This document shows positions 7,896-18,540 of a stretch of 64,000 nt of DNA, piece after piece (within the stretch, counting starts at the first letter, position 1; the number at the start of each line of letters is the position of its first letter). The stretch spans positions 62,001-126,000 of the forward strand of contig CALLHY010000011.1 in assembly GCA_938009275.1 (NCBI GenBank), in the 5' to 3' direction. This DNA comes from an uncultured bacterium. GTDB taxonomy: Bacteria > Cloacimonadota > Cloacimonadia > Cloacimonadales > Cloacimonadaceae. Under the pieces are notes generated by a model, which saw only the letters and a list, made by a program, of their open reading frames with translations, was not told the origin of the DNA and made no database searches. Both the position numbers and the translations under genes were made by a program.

Positions 7896-10634
7896 ATGAA
7901 ACGCTTACTTATTATATTAGTGCTTGTAATTCCCTTTATACTAATCGCCGGGACGGTCTCAGTAACAGTAAATATCCCTGCTCCCCTGCCGGAACTAAGC
8001 CCGGATGCGCTTGCCAGGCTCGGCTATGGAAGCATCAGCACTCCCGGAAGATTGCAGTTGCCAATTATGAATGTGAACGTTCTACTGCCACCCGGCTCTA
8101 CCATCCTGGGACATAGCCTGATAATGGCTGCTCCCATTATGCTAAAAGGCTCCGCTCCAATTACCAATCCAGCTTTTACAGATGGCAACAAACAGCTAAT
8201 CTCCCCTGCAAATACATCCGGCAAACCTGGATACAGCTTTCATGGATTACGTAAATGGGGTGATTTGCATTATGCCAGCTTCTCGGTAAACCCTGCATTT
8301 TGGGACAATGACCATTGGCAATGGAGCCCTGAATGCCATATAAATGTTGAGGTTAGCACCGTCAAAGCATCTAACATAATCCCTCCAGTATTCGCCAAGC
8401 CGCAGTTCTTTGTAAATTCCCCATCCCTAAACACCTGGTATCGCAAGCAGGACACCCGCAACTATGACATTTTGGTTATCGGAACTCCCGCATTGAATAG
8501 CGCTATGTCGCCCTGGCTTGGCTTTCGGCAGTCTCAGGGCCTGATAGTTCAATTCGCCGATATCGCCACAGCATTGAACCAGGGAACAGGCAGCACTGAT
8601 GCTGAAAGATTGCGAAGCTATCTTATTGACCAATACACAAGCAACCAGTTTCGTTACTTACTGCTTTTAGGAGACCACGACACTGTGCCGGTTGCCTACC
8701 TGACGCCCGAACCCGATGGCATCGAAACCGTGCCTTCGGACTTCTTTTATGGTGACCTGAGCAGCGATTGGGATACCGATAATGATGGTAGAAAAGGCGA
8801 ATACTCGATGGGCTTTATGGATCAGGACTATGGAGTGGACTTTAGCCCCGAAGTATTCGTAGGCAGGCTATCGACCAATGACGCAAGCCAAATAGCAGCA
8901 ATAGCCAACCGCATTGTTGCCTTCGAGCAAAGCAGCAGCCCCGATAAAGATGCCAGTCTGCTTGCCGCCGCCTTCCTGAATTATTCCGGCGAGCCTGAGC
9001 CGAACATGCCGCAAACCAATGGTGCTGACTTTATGCATTTCCTGGATTTTTCTGCTCTTTCCGGTAAAGATAACTACCGCCTATACGAGCAGATGGGCGT
9101 GATACCAAGCTGGCCTTCAGACTTGCCCATATCATACGAAAACTTCCGTAATGAACTGAACAATATAGGACGAGGCTTTATCAACTGGAGCGCACACGGC
9201 TCTGCGGTAACCGCTGCCCGTAAGATTTGGGTAGAGGACTTCAACGAGAATAACTATCCGGATTGGGACGAAGTGAACTGGTTTGGACTGGTGGATAAAA
9301 GCTCTTTTGACAACCTTGCCAACAGTGATGGAACCGTAATCTTTTCCGCCTCGTGCAGTAACGGTATGATAGACATCGACGAAGCCAGCCTTGCCGAATA
9401 TGCCCTGATAAAAAAGGCAGTTGGATTTATTGGCGCAACCCGCACCGGATGGTACAAAGTAGGGTGGAACAATCCTGGATGGGGTGGCTTGTCATCTTAT
9501 AACTACCACTTTGTGGAAAACTACCGTCAAGCCGGACTGGATCTTGGCACTTCCCATGCCCATGCCAACCTGTTGCATTCGCAGTATTACCTCTTTGGCG
9601 ATCCGATTGATGCTGGAGGCATAATCTGGCCAGAGCTGCAAAATATATACACCTACATGCTGTTTGGAGACCCGCTTATTGGATATACACCAAACCCCAC
9701 TCCTCCAGGAGGAGAGCTTTTGGTTTGGGAACCAAATGGCTTTCTAAGCCCACACCTGATAGAAGGACTGCGTGAAGCTACCGGCATGAACGTTATCTAC
9801 AGCGACAAACTGATAGTGGATTATGACTACATCAACCAGTTTGAAGCTGTGTTCTGCCTCTTAGGATTTAATGACAACACCTACCAATTGAATCCCAATT
9901 CCTTCGAATATGACCTCATTACCGGATACATTAACTACGGTGGCAAGCTATACATGGAGCGCAGTGGCTATTGGGACTTTGCCGATGCGGCGTTTATGAA
10001 CCTCTTTGGTGTGTCTTCCTCCGCGGATGATTGGTATGGACTAAACCAACTAAGCCACCTTCCCAGCGGGCAGACATGGAATCATTCCTTTCCATCAATG
10101 CCGTCATACTATCTGCAATTGGCATCTCCTGATACCAGCCCCCTTTTTTACGGACTAAATGAAGCACAGCAGCAATTTTTAGCCGCAGGCCTATATCAAG
10201 ACCCAAATCATAATTATCGTCGCATAGCGTCCACATTTAGCCTCGAACAAGGCATTTCCATGAATACTGAAACAAACACTCTCTTAAGAACCATTTTGGA
10301 CAGCCTGGCTGTAGCCACCATTAGCCCAAGCCCTAACGCCGATCCCAACGCCGTGCCGATACCACTGAAAGTAAGCAGCTACCCCAATCCCACTACAAGT
10401 GTGGTGAATTTTAGCTTCACGCTGGATAAATCCATGCCTGTAACCCTGGAAATATATAACATAAAAGGGCAAAAAGTGCACAGCACCACGCTAAGCAACA
10501 CCAAAAGCGGGGACAACCGCATTATTTGGGACAGCAAAGACAGTGGCGGTAAGCATTGTGCCAACGGAGTTTATCTCTATCGCCTGCAAGCAGGGAAGTC
10601 GGTGATAAGCGGCAAGCAAATGCTGCTGAAGTAG
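7896..10634 (+). CDS. Secreted C25 (gingipain-like) cysteine peptidase with FlgD-like sorting tail
   Basis: 912 residues. A signal peptide (MKRLLIILVLVIPFILIAG) starts at the ATG at 7896, preceded by AAGGAG; an in-frame start at 7809 would put 29 polar residues ahead of it. A propeptide-like region comes first, then the caspase-fold domain opening at YDILVIGTPAL and LLLLGDHDTVP. The catalytic His is in NWSAHGSA and the nucleophile Cys in IFSASCSNG. The last 80 residues form the beta-sandwich tail SSYPNPTTSVVNFSF ... YNIKGQKV ... NGVYLYRLQAG ... KQMLLK. This tail resembles FlgD/type-IX-like secretion tails and suggests outer-membrane secretion and surface attachment. It is probably a protein-degrading exoenzyme for amino-acid supply. 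A middle region around residue 640-780 carries a ThuA/GATase-like sandwich. Confidence 0.9.
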   Translation: MKRLLIILVLVIPFILIAGTVSVTVNIPAPLPELSPDALARLGYGSISTPGRLQLPIMNVNVLLPPGSTILGHSLIMAAPIMLKGSAPITNPAFTDGNKQLISPANTSGKPGYSFHGLRKWGDLHYASFSVNPAFWDNDHWQWSPECHINVEVSTVKASNIIPPVFAKPQFFVNSPSLNTWYRKQDTRNYDILVIGTPALNSAMSPWLGFRQSQGLIVQFADIATALNQGTGSTDAERLRSYLIDQYTSNQFRYLLLLGDHDTVPVAYLTPEPDGIETVPSDFFYGDLSSDWDTDNDGRKGEYSMGFMDQDYGVDFSPEVFVGRLSTNDASQIAAIANRIVAFEQSSSPDKDASLLAAAFLNYSGEPEPNMPQTNGADFMHFLDFSALSGKDNYRLYEQMGVIPSWPSDLPISYENFRNELNNIGRGFINWSAHGSAVTAARKIWVEDFNENNYPDWDEVNWFGLVDKSSFDNLANSDGTVIFSASCSNGMIDIDEASLAEYALIKKAVGFIGATRTGWYKVGWNNPGWGGLSSYNYHFVENYRQAGLDLGTSHAHANLLHSQYYLFGDPIDAGGIIWPELQNIYTYMLFGDPLIGYTPNPTPPGGELLVWEPNGFLSPHLIEGLREATGMNVIYSDKLIVDYDYINQFEAVFCLLGFNDNTYQLNPNSFEYDLITGYINYGGKLYMERSGYWDFADAAFMNLFGVSSSADDWYGLNQLSHLPSGQTWNHSFPSMPSYYLQLASPDTSPLFYGLNEAQQQFLAAGLYQDPNHNYRRIASTFSLEQGISMNTETNTLLRTILDSLAVATISPSPNADPNAVPIPLKVSSYPNPTTSVVNFSFTLDKSMPVTLEIYNIKGQKVHSTTLSNTKSGDNRIIWDSKDSGGKHCANGVYLYRLQAGKSVISGKQMLLK

Positions 10635-10688
10635 CTTTAGCATTGCCTGTAACATCATTGCGGCATTACGTGCTACAAAACCTATATG

Positions 10689-10785
10689 CTTGCTCCTTAA
10701 GCGAATTACTAATGCAATACGCATGAAATACGGATGAGATGCGTAATTCATGCGTAATGATACTGTAATTCGCTTAAGGAAGAGC
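10689..10785. repeat. Long hairpin with 3-nt loop between convergent genes
   Basis: Two paired blocks are clear. CCTTAAGCGAATTAC at 10695-10709 pairs perfectly with 10765-10779. The segment 10719-10735 pairs with 10739-10755 with two mismatches around the loop GAG at 10736-10738. The outer ends (GCTTGCTC / GAGCTTGAGC) also partly pair. The overall arm length of about 47 nt and the 3-nt loop recall the other hairpins in this window, and the AAGGAAG motif near the right end is shared with them. It may act as a two-way transcription barrier between the C25 peptidase and the giant protein genes. Confidence 0.8.
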
Positions 10786-10860
10786 TTGAGCTCTCGAAGT
10801 TTCAAAGTGGCAAAATATATGACTGCTTTGGTATCACAATAAAACCACCTGATAGGCAGC

Positions 10861-10894
10861 AACAAAAACAAGGAGCTGAGTAAACCCAGCTCCT
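10861..10894 (-). terminator. Intrinsic terminator of the giant surface protein gene
   Basis: Read on the minus strand, an 8-bp perfect stem AGGAGCTG / CAGCTCCT (10887-10894 with 10871-10878) has an 8-nt loop and is followed by TTGTTTTTGTT. It begins 26 bases after the stop codon of the minus-strand gene, which is the expected position for its terminator. Confidence 0.75.
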
Positions 10895-10919
10895 ATCTTC
10901 GATCTATCAATTCATAAGC

Positions 10920-13900
10920 TTATTGCTTCATAAAACGAAGCGCGCGTTTTATCTCCGCCCAGGTTTGAGGTTTGGATACTGAGCCACGAGTAGCCATTTC
11001 CAATACAGACCTATCAATTCCACTAACTCCAACCACACGGTAGAACATCATATTTCTGAATCTGGCAACGTTGCTATGTACATAGCTGGTATCTGCTGTG
11101 CAGCCGTGGAAGTAGTAATCTTCCGCTGGGCTATCCGCCTTTTCGCTATACAGCACCAGATACAATTCGGCATTTTCTAAATATGCTCCATTTTGAATCA
11201 GGATTGGTGACCACGTTAATGACGCATCAAATCCGATTACCTGCAGGCTTATGTTCCCTTGTTGGATTATGGGATTCTCGATTACCGAAGCAGAAACCGA
11301 TATCTGTTTTGTGGGATAGTTTTCTGAGTTGCTGATAATGTATAGGTTAGATTGATGATTTCCCGCGCTTAAGGGAGTGAAAAGCACGGTAAGCGTAACG
11401 CTAGTTCCAGGATTAATAGTATAATCCTCTGCATCAAGATTATAGCTAAACATATCGAGGTGCTCATCGAAATATAGCGAAGAGATGCATAACGGCGCGT
11501 TTCCTGTGTTACTTAGCTCTATCTGCCGATTCTGAGTAGCGCTATTTATCAGCATCTGATTAAAGATAATTGGCGCATCGGGCTCCACACTTATTAGAGC
11601 CTGGGCTGCTATCACCGTAGCAGTTAGATGTACGTCTAAAGTGTCTGAAGTAGCCGAATCGCTGATGATGCGAAGGAAGCTTGAGTATTCGCCCGCTGTA
11701 GAGGGATTGAAGAAAACCTGAATACTTAGGGTGCTATCGGGGGCAATTGGCTCGCTAAAGCTGTCGCAGCTAAAACCGAATGGGCTACCAGATTCAATTA
11801 AATCTATGCTACTGATGCTAAGCGGTGCCTTTCCTGTGTTTTGGATGATTAATTCCGAACTTAGCTGTTCTTCTCCCGCCACAAACTCTCCAAAATTAAT
11901 CTCTTGGGGTACTGCAACAATCTGGGGAAGATTTGGAAGAACCGTTGCACTCAAGCTGATTGCCAGCATAGGGTTATTGGTGGAGTTATTGGCTACGAAC
12001 AGAGTATCTGCAAATGTGCCTACGTTTTCGGTAGAGAAGCTGATGGTGATTTGCAGTGTTCCCTGCGCTGCTATCGGCTCTTCCCATGTGGAGCAGTTCC
12101 AGGTGAAGGGGCTGTTTTCTGTAGCTTGAGTGATGGCAGATATCAGTAATGGCGAAGTTCCAGTATTGCTAAGATAAATAATCTGAGATTCGGCGGGCTC
12201 ACCATGATGCAACTGCCCAAACTCCATAAGCTGATCCGGATTGGAGCTAATAACCGGTACATCAGGGATAACTTCGGTAAGTAAGCTGATCGATAACTGG
12301 GGATTATTTACAGAATCATTGTTAATAGTCAGGCTGTTGCTATGAGTCCCTATTTCCGATGGATTGAAGCTAATCTGGATTATCAGGGTGGAATCAGGTT
12401 GTAGCTCGCTTCTTGGCTCATCGTAGCTGAAGCTGAATAAGGAAGGCTCTGTTTCCAAAGCGATGGAACTAATACTGAGGGGTGAATTTCCGGTGTTGGT
12501 GATAATCAGGTTTTGGGATACTACCTCGGAATTGTGCACCAAGCTTCCGAAATCTACCTCTGTGTCAGGGCTTGCGGAGATAAAAGGAGCTATCACATCG
12601 TTTGTTTCAAAGGCTCCAATATCTATTATGTCGCTGATAATTCGGGTGTTTCCAGCCAAGTCGAGAGTCATATCTGCAGTATCGGTATCTGGATTCCCCG
12701 CGTTTACACAGGGAGAAGCGGGCAACAAGCCCCAATCTGCCTGTAATGCGTCGTAAGACACTCCATGGCTTGTGGTTGGAGACACAAACAAGGGATCTGA
12801 ATCAAGGTTATTGGAATAATCTCCGGAATAACTAATGCCGCTGGTTGCTCTGAAGCCAGCACTACCTCCGGCTATATCACAATAGTTGAAGGCAGGAGCT
12901 GAATTATCATACAGATACATCTCGTTGCCCAAAGGAGCAGAGTTATTCCACAAGATTGAGTTTTGGTAGCTAGAATTACTGCCTATGGTGTATATTGCCC
13001 CACCCTGTGTAAAGGCTCTGTTGTTGGCGATGGTGGTGTTAATCACATCCATGCTGGAATTAGCGTAGATAGCTCCACCTCGTTGACTGGCAGTATTATT
13101 TGCCAGAAGGCTGTTCTTTATGCTCCCACCGGTGGTGATATTGTAAACCGCGCCACCCCAGTTTGTTGCCACGTTGTTAGTTATCTTATTGGATAGCAGC
13201 TTAACTGAACTGCAGTTTTGCATGCTGATCCCGCCTCCGTTGTATCCCGAATTCGAGCTGATAACGGAGTTGGATATCCTGGGTTGGCTGATAGACACCA
13301 GGCTAATGCCACCGCCACGCATCTGGATTCCATTGGCATTGTTGTGCTGGATCATGGAGTTTGTTACTTCAAGCTGACCGTTGTTTTGATACAAGGCACC
13401 GCCATGTTTGCCGGCAAAGTTATGAGAAATTGTGCTGTTTGTCACCATCAAGTCTGAATTCTCCACAGCAATGCCACCTCCCGAACCGGTGGCCTGGTTG
13501 TACTCAAAGGAAGCATCGTCGATAGCTACATCGGAGTTTACAGCATACAGTCCAGCTCCATCCCCTGCGGAAAAGCTGTTGTTAATAGCAATTCTGTTTA
13601 TCTCTATTTGTGAGTTGATAATCGCTAAACCACCGCCGTTTACATTCTTGCTGTTAGTTACATAACCGTTCAAAATGGTTAAATCCTCTATTTTAACTCC
13701 CTGAGCTTTATCGCAGGTCATGATTCTGGCAGGGAATAATGAACTTGCCCCGGCATCTATAACTGTGTTTTCTTTACCAGCACCCTTTATTGAAACCCAG
13801 TCAACCATCTGTAGCGGGAAGCTTTCTCCGGTGAAATCGGCAGAATATAAACCAGCAGCGACGTGAATGGTTACGGGTTGTTCCGCGGTACCATAAGCAA

Positions 13901-16900
13901 GGCTTAGTGCATAGTCTATTGAACGGAATGGGCTGTCGGCACTAAGTCCAGTATTGCTTTCGTTATTGCCATTTGTGGCTACGTATAAGTCTGCGTGAAT
14001 TGATTCCCTGTTACCCGTACTACCTTGGTAGCGAACAGGATTTGTGGTGGTTGCCCAGTAATTGGTAAGAGTTGTATCAACTGAGCAAAATACTTCAAAC
14101 CTACAGTTGTTAATTGGTATTTCGTCACGAGTGTGAGAGGCATTAAAATATATGTCTTTACCCAAATCCGACATATTTCGCATAAATATGTTGCCACCGG
14201 GATTGTCAAATCCATTTGGCCCAGTACCTCCAAGATTTGGCATACTCATGAAGGCGTAACTTCCACCACCTTCGTCATCTGCTACGTTATCTACAATCTT
14301 ATTCGCAGTAAAGATTGGGTTAGATTGTTTTATGTATATCCCACCACCCACTCTTTTTTGCACAATGGTATTACCTACAGTTTCACTTATCAGCCAGCCT
14401 CTGCCATTTCTGATGGTTAGGCCTACTATTTGTGGTGACTGATAGGGGTTATCCCCCGGAAGAATAGCAATTACGCTCGCCTGGTCGGGATTTCGTATCT
14501 GGCTGCCATCAATGATGGTGTTGCTGATGTGCAAAGTATCGCCATCCACGATATAGTTACTCGCCAGGATTATCTCTTTGCCTACGATCTGGAGATTTTC
14601 GTAATATACTCCATCATCCACAACAATACAGTTACCGGGATTCGCAGCGTTAATTGCCGCCTGTATGCTTGCGAACTGCAATGGGACATGATGTGCCAAG
14701 CCAAAGCCGATAAGAGGCACTCGAAGTTCAGGATTGTTGCCAGAGCTATTCCAAATTGCCAGCGTATCCTGAATAGTCCCCAGTGCTTTGGGTTTTAGCT
14801 TTATTCTTATAGTGTCAATTTGTCCGGGAGCTAATGTATAAGCACGGGAGGTTCGCTCTGCTTCAAATCCGTTTGATCCAATTATTGCATATTGGCTTAC
14901 TTCCATATCGGTAGAGCCAATGTTTTGATATCTCACTTCATACCAAGGAGTGTACTCACCCATATGAACTGATCCCAGATCAAGCGGAGAAGAACTTAAC
15001 AAGGCAATAACCGGGATGTTTGATGATGCTGTTATATAGTTCTCTTTAAGCTCTGTGGCAGTAGAGTCGTATGTATTGGTAACCGTTAACGAAACACTGT
15101 ACACCCCGGCATTTTGGTAAGTGTATAGAGGATGCCTTTCTGTAGAGCTGCCGCCATCTCCAAAGTTCCAGTTCCATTGCGTAATAGAGCCTGAACCGGC
15201 AGTAGATAAATCGGTGAACTGAACTGATAGCGGCACTGTACCTTCTGTGATATCCGCAGTAAACTGAGGGGTTGGCGGATAAACTGTTGGCGTTATGGTG
15301 AACATGGCATCCGATACATCAAAGGTATTTGCATCTGTAGCCTTCTTTATTCTTATCTTGCAATTACTGGAAGGAGTGTTTGGTACAACCCATGCGTAGG
15401 AACCAACTGAAGAAGGATAGGCTTCTGTAATAACAGGCAACCACGTAGAACCATTGTTAATGGTGTAGTCCATCAAGATAAATGGAGTTGTTCCGCTTAT
15501 CGTCCACGTAACGTCAAATGAGCTACCAACCGTTAAGTTCTCGCCTCCATTGGGGCTCACCACGATAATTGGAGTGCGGATGGTAAAGATCTGGTCACTA
15601 ACATCTTCATAAGCCGATGAGGAGGCATCGCGAATCCTTATCAAGCATTCATAAGAAACCAAATTGGGAACAGTCCAATTGTATAACAAAGCAGATGCAC
15701 TGGTGCTGGAGATAATTGTAGCCCAAGAAACACCATTGTTAGTAGAATAGTCCAATCTGATGTTGCTAACGTTTGTGCTAAGCCACCTTATGGTATGTGT
15801 AGTTCCCGAGGTTAGAACCTCTCCACCATTGGGAGTAGTAATATTCAGCCTACAGATAGTGAAATCATTATCGCTTGAGTCTGTGGCTATCGGATAATCT
15901 GTTATCGAAACTCTAATCTTGCAGGTGGTTGATGGAGTATAAGGCACTAGCCATGGATACGAACCGGTACTTGGATCAACTGCCGAATCTATAGTTGTGA
16001 AGTTTGTTCCGTCAGTAGTGTACTCTAGTTTTAGGTTAGATGTAACAAAGCTTTGCGACCAGGTGATGTTGTATGTTTTTCCCGCCTGCAATCTGATACT
16101 GGTGGAATTAGGGTAACTAACGTTCAAAGCCATCACGGTCATGGGTGCATCCATTTCGTCGTAAACACTGCTGTCCGCGTATAACAAAAGCTTGAATATG
16201 AATTGGTCGGTAGCTACTAAACTCGATGGGATAGTCCACAGATAAGATAGGGCTTGACCAGGAATGGTGCTAACAACAAGACTCCAGCTTGTACCACCGT
16301 TTCTACTGTAGAAAATTCTCACGTCTGCGGTAACATTGGTTGACCAGGTTATTTCTACCTGTTCACCCCGGATGTACTTCTGTCCTCCATTGGGACTTAG
16401 TATTCTAAGCCGCAATATCTTGAATGAGTTATCATTCCAGTCGTACACATTAGGGTTGGCAGCATCAGAGACTCTGATGTATGTGCCTTGACTTAAGAAA
16501 TCAGGCACATTCCATGTATATAACCCAGAGGCGGCAGGAAATGAATCAACAATGCTTAGCCAGGTTTGACCATTGTTGTTAGTTAGCTCGATTTTTACAT
16601 TATCTATTCCTGCACTAACCCAAGTGATGGGAACATTCGTTCCGGCAAGCAGAGTTGATCCTGATGAGTTTTGTGAACTAACCTGGATACTGGTAGCAGT
16701 ACTGCTAAGTATACTGAAAACACTATCGGAAATATCATATATGGCAGAATTGGTAGATGATTCTACTTTAACTCTGCAAGAATTTGATGCTACAGACGGA
16801 ATTTGGAAAGAATAAAATCCTGTGCCTGCAGATATTGGTGTTGGGTTTGTTAATACCCAGTTCAGTCCATCGTCTGTAGATAAATAGATGTTTACATTCG

Positions 16901-18470
16901 CTACATTGGGGTTTCTATCCCAATATACAGTTCTTGCTTCGTTAATCTTCCATGTCTCTCCACCATTGGGTGAAGTAACCTTCAATTTCAGTAGCTCGGC
17001 TTCAGTTGAGAAAGCAGAACCCCTCAAGGCACTATCAACAGCCTGTACAGACCAATAATGATCTAAAAGAGGATTAAGTGAGGCATTCTTTATTTTCCAC
17101 AGGCAAGAACCCTGAGCGTTCCCCATAGCTGCAATTCTTCTTTTGCCATTACTGCCAGCCATAGGTGATAATAAGTTTTGTGCCCCCGGACTGGTTCCAA
17201 TTCTTATAGCATAACTAATGCTTCTACCATCCTGCATGTCTTCTGCGCTCGGGTCCCATTGAAAAACAGTGTATGATCCGCTAATATATCGTCTTAGATT
17301 GCTTGGCGCTGTTGGAGGAGCCAAAACTGCCTGGGTGTCATTCCTATAAATCTTTCCCACAGCATCAGCGGAAACGGATGTTTTTGTACCCGTGAGCAGG
17401 ATGTCCAGATCGCCATCGTTATCATAATCTCCGTATGCTATAGACGCATACTGAACGTTCTCCAATGCTGCATTTTCTTCGGTGAATAGACCATTGTTGT
17501 TCGTATAAAGTTTTGTGGCCATGCCTGAAGTAGAATATCCAGCCAAGGCTATGTCGGAATCACCATCGTTGTCATGGTCACCCACTGCAATATAGCTCTG
17601 CGATATGGCAATAAATGATTGGGATGTGTCCTGAAAACTTCCGTTTACATTCTCATATAACTTAGTATTCCTGGTAGTATTAATACCGGAGATAACAAAG
17701 TCCAAATCCCCATCATTATCGAAATCAATCCACGCCACTTGCCCATAATATACTCCTGTCACATCGATAGAAGTGTTGGATAATGTACCATTGTCATTTC
17801 TGTAGAGCCTCAAGCCCGCCGTATAAGGACTATTAGTGGTACTGCCTGTTTGCAGTAAATCCAGATCTCCATCGGCATCGTAATCTCCCCAACAAAGAGA
17901 ACCAAAAATAAAGCCAGTTAAGGTATTGCCCACAGAAAAAACACCGTTGGTATTAACATACAACAGGGTGGTCATAGTATATGGTGCTGATGAATTGGTA
18001 GCCCCCATTAACGCTATGTCAATATCTCCGTCGTTATCATAGTCTCCCCAGGCAGCTGAAGATATCCATAACCCTGTCAATCCGGCGGCAATATCTGTAA
18101 ATGTCCCGTTGTCATTTCGGTATACTCTGGATATAATCTCTGACGCGGCAGTTCTACCACTTATAAACAAGTCTAGATCTCCATCGTTGTCATAATCGCC
18201 CCAGGCGACTGAAGAATAATATACCCCGGGGATTGTGCTGGCCATGTCTGTTAACAATCCTCCATCATTACGATACAGCTTTGTAGTTTTGTTTCCTGAA
18301 GTATCATTGCCAGTCATAATGAGATCGAGGTCACCATCATTATCCCAGTCTCCCCATGCCGAAGCCCCATGAGAGAGATGTACAATGCCTGCTCCGGTGT
18401 CTACCAAGTCTAATGCGGCAATTGTACTAAGTGAAAATAGCAACAAACAAATCATTGCCAGTCTGTTCAT
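10920..18470 (-). CDS. Giant multidomain secreted surface protein (FG-GAP, FN3, Ig-like, PKD, beta-helix, ASH domains)
   Basis: 2,516 residues, starting at the ATG at 18470 with AGGAGG at 18475-18480, followed by signal peptide MNRLAMICLLLFSLSTIAA. In order: seven FG-GAP/VCBS blades with Ca-binding DxDxDG loops such as GDYDNDGDLD (about 30-390); an FN3-like domain ending in DHYWSVQAVDSALRGS (about 400-500); six Ig-like repeats opening with SPNGGE-type motifs (about 510-1130); one PKD domain with WNWNFGDGG; one ASH-like domain; a right-handed beta-helix with GGAIY/GGGI repeats like polymorphic outer membrane proteins (about 1270-1920); four ASH domains of about 100 residues each (for example ITNTGNSPLSISSI); and a final FN3-like region. 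It is probably an adhesin or surface-layer protein. Unlike the C25 and LVIVD proteins here, it lacks the FlgD-like C-terminal tail. It lies 70 bases downstream of the cyclase gene. Confidence 0.9.
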   Translation of the reverse strand: MNRLAMICLLLFSLSTIAALDLVDTGAGIVHLSHGASAWGDWDNDGDLDLIMTGNDTSGNKTTKLYRNDGGLLTDMASTIPGVYYSSVAWGDYDNDGDLDLFISGRTAASEIISRVYRNDNGTFTDIAAGLTGLWISSAAWGDYDNDGDIDIALMGATNSSAPYTMTTLLYVNTNGVFSVGNTLTGFIFGSLCWGDYDADGDLDLLQTGSTTNSPYTAGLRLYRNDNGTLSNTSIDVTGVYYGQVAWIDFDNDGDLDFVISGINTTRNTKLYENVNGSFQDTSQSFIAISQSYIAVGDHDNDGDSDIALAGYSTSGMATKLYTNNNGLFTEENAALENVQYASIAYGDYDNDGDLDILLTGTKTSVSADAVGKIYRNDTQAVLAPPTAPSNLRRYISGSYTVFQWDPSAEDMQDGRSISYAIRIGTSPGAQNLLSPMAGSNGKRRIAAMGNAQGSCLWKIKNASLNPLLDHYWSVQAVDSALRGSAFSTEAELLKLKVTSPNGGETWKINEARTVYWDRNPNVANVNIYLSTDDGLNWVLTNPTPISAGTGFYSFQIPSVASNSCRVKVESSTNSAIYDISDSVFSILSSTATSIQVSSQNSSGSTLLAGTNVPITWVSAGIDNVKIELTNNNGQTWLSIVDSFPAASGLYTWNVPDFLSQGTYIRVSDAANPNVYDWNDNSFKILRLRILSPNGGQKYIRGEQVEITWSTNVTADVRIFYSRNGGTSWSLVVSTIPGQALSYLWTIPSSLVATDQFIFKLLLYADSSVYDEMDAPMTVMALNVSYPNSTSIRLQAGKTYNITWSQSFVTSNLKLEYTTDGTNFTTIDSAVDPSTGSYPWLVPYTPSTTCKIRVSITDYPIATDSSDNDFTICRLNITTPNGGEVLTSGTTHTIRWLSTNVSNIRLDYSTNNGVSWATIISSTSASALLYNWTVPNLVSYECLIRIRDASSSAYEDVSDQIFTIRTPIIVVSPNGGENLTVGSSFDVTWTISGTTPFILMDYTINNGSTWLPVITEAYPSSVGSYAWVVPNTPSSNCKIRIKKATDANTFDVSDAMFTITPTVYPPTPQFTADITEGTVPLSVQFTDLSTAGSGSITQWNWNFGDGGSSTERHPLYTYQNAGVYSVSLTVTNTYDSTATELKENYITASSNIPVIALLSSSPLDLGSVHMGEYTPWYEVRYQNIGSTDMEVSQYAIIGSNGFEAERTSRAYTLAPGQIDTIRIKLKPKALGTIQDTLAIWNSSGNNPELRVPLIGFGLAHHVPLQFASIQAAINAANPGNCIVVDDGVYYENLQIVGKEIILASNYIVDGDTLHISNTIIDGSQIRNPDQASVIAILPGDNPYQSPQIVGLTIRNGRGWLISETVGNTIVQKRVGGGIYIKQSNPIFTANKIVDNVADDEGGGSYAFMSMPNLGGTGPNGFDNPGGNIFMRNMSDLGKDIYFNASHTRDEIPINNCRFEVFCSVDTTLTNYWATTTNPVRYQGSTGNRESIHADLYVATNGNNESNTGLSADSPFRSIDYALSLAYGTAEQPVTIHVAAGLYSADFTGESFPLQMVDWVSIKGAGKENTVIDAGASSLFPARIMTCDKAQGVKIEDLTILNGYVTNSKNVNGGGLAIINSQIEINRIAINNSFSAGDGAGLYAVNSDVAIDDASFEYNQATGSGGGIAVENSDLMVTNSTISHNFAGKHGGALYQNNGQLEVTNSMIQHNNANGIQMRGGGISLVSISQPRISNSVISSNSGYNGGGISMQNCSSVKLLSNKITNNVATNWGGAVYNITTGGSIKNSLLANNTASQRGGAIYANSSMDVINTTIANNRAFTQGGAIYTIGSNSSYQNSILWNNSAPLGNEMYLYDNSAPAFNYCDIAGGSAGFRATSGISYSGDYSNNLDSDPLFVSPTTSHGVSYDALQADWGLLPASPCVNAGNPDTDTADMTLDLAGNTRIISDIIDIGAFETNDVIAPFISASPDTEVDFGSLVHNSEVVSQNLIITNTGNSPLSISSIALETEPSLFSFSYDEPRSELQPDSTLIIQISFNPSEIGTHSNSLTINNDSVNNPQLSISLLTEVIPDVPVISSNPDQLMEFGQLHHGEPAESQIIYLSNTGTSPLLISAITQATENSPFTWNCSTWEEPIAAQGTLQITISFSTENVGTFADTLFVANNSTNNPMLAISLSATVLPNLPQIVAVPQEINFGEFVAGEEQLSSELIIQNTGKAPLSISSIDLIESGSPFGFSCDSFSEPIAPDSTLSIQVFFNPSTAGEYSSFLRIISDSATSDTLDVHLTATVIAAQALISVEPDAPIIFNQMLINSATQNRQIELSNTGNAPLCISSLYFDEHLDMFSYNLDAEDYTINPGTSVTLTVLFTPLSAGNHQSNLYIISNSENYPTKQISVSASVIENPIIQQGNISLQVIGFDASLTWSPILIQNGAYLENAELYLVLYSEKADSPAEDYYFHGCTADTSYVHSNVARFRNMMFYRVVGVSGIDRSVLEMATRGSVSKPQTWAEIKRALRFMKQ

Positions 18471-18540
18471 AAAACCTCCTGCAGATCGCATGATCCACAT
18501 CTTTTATATTACTTACGTTTATTCATCGTCATTCGGGTCT

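Noticed and set aside
12463..14798. Plus-strand frames opposite the giant surface protein gene
   Set aside because: They are antisense to a continuous 2,516-codon reading frame with clear domains.
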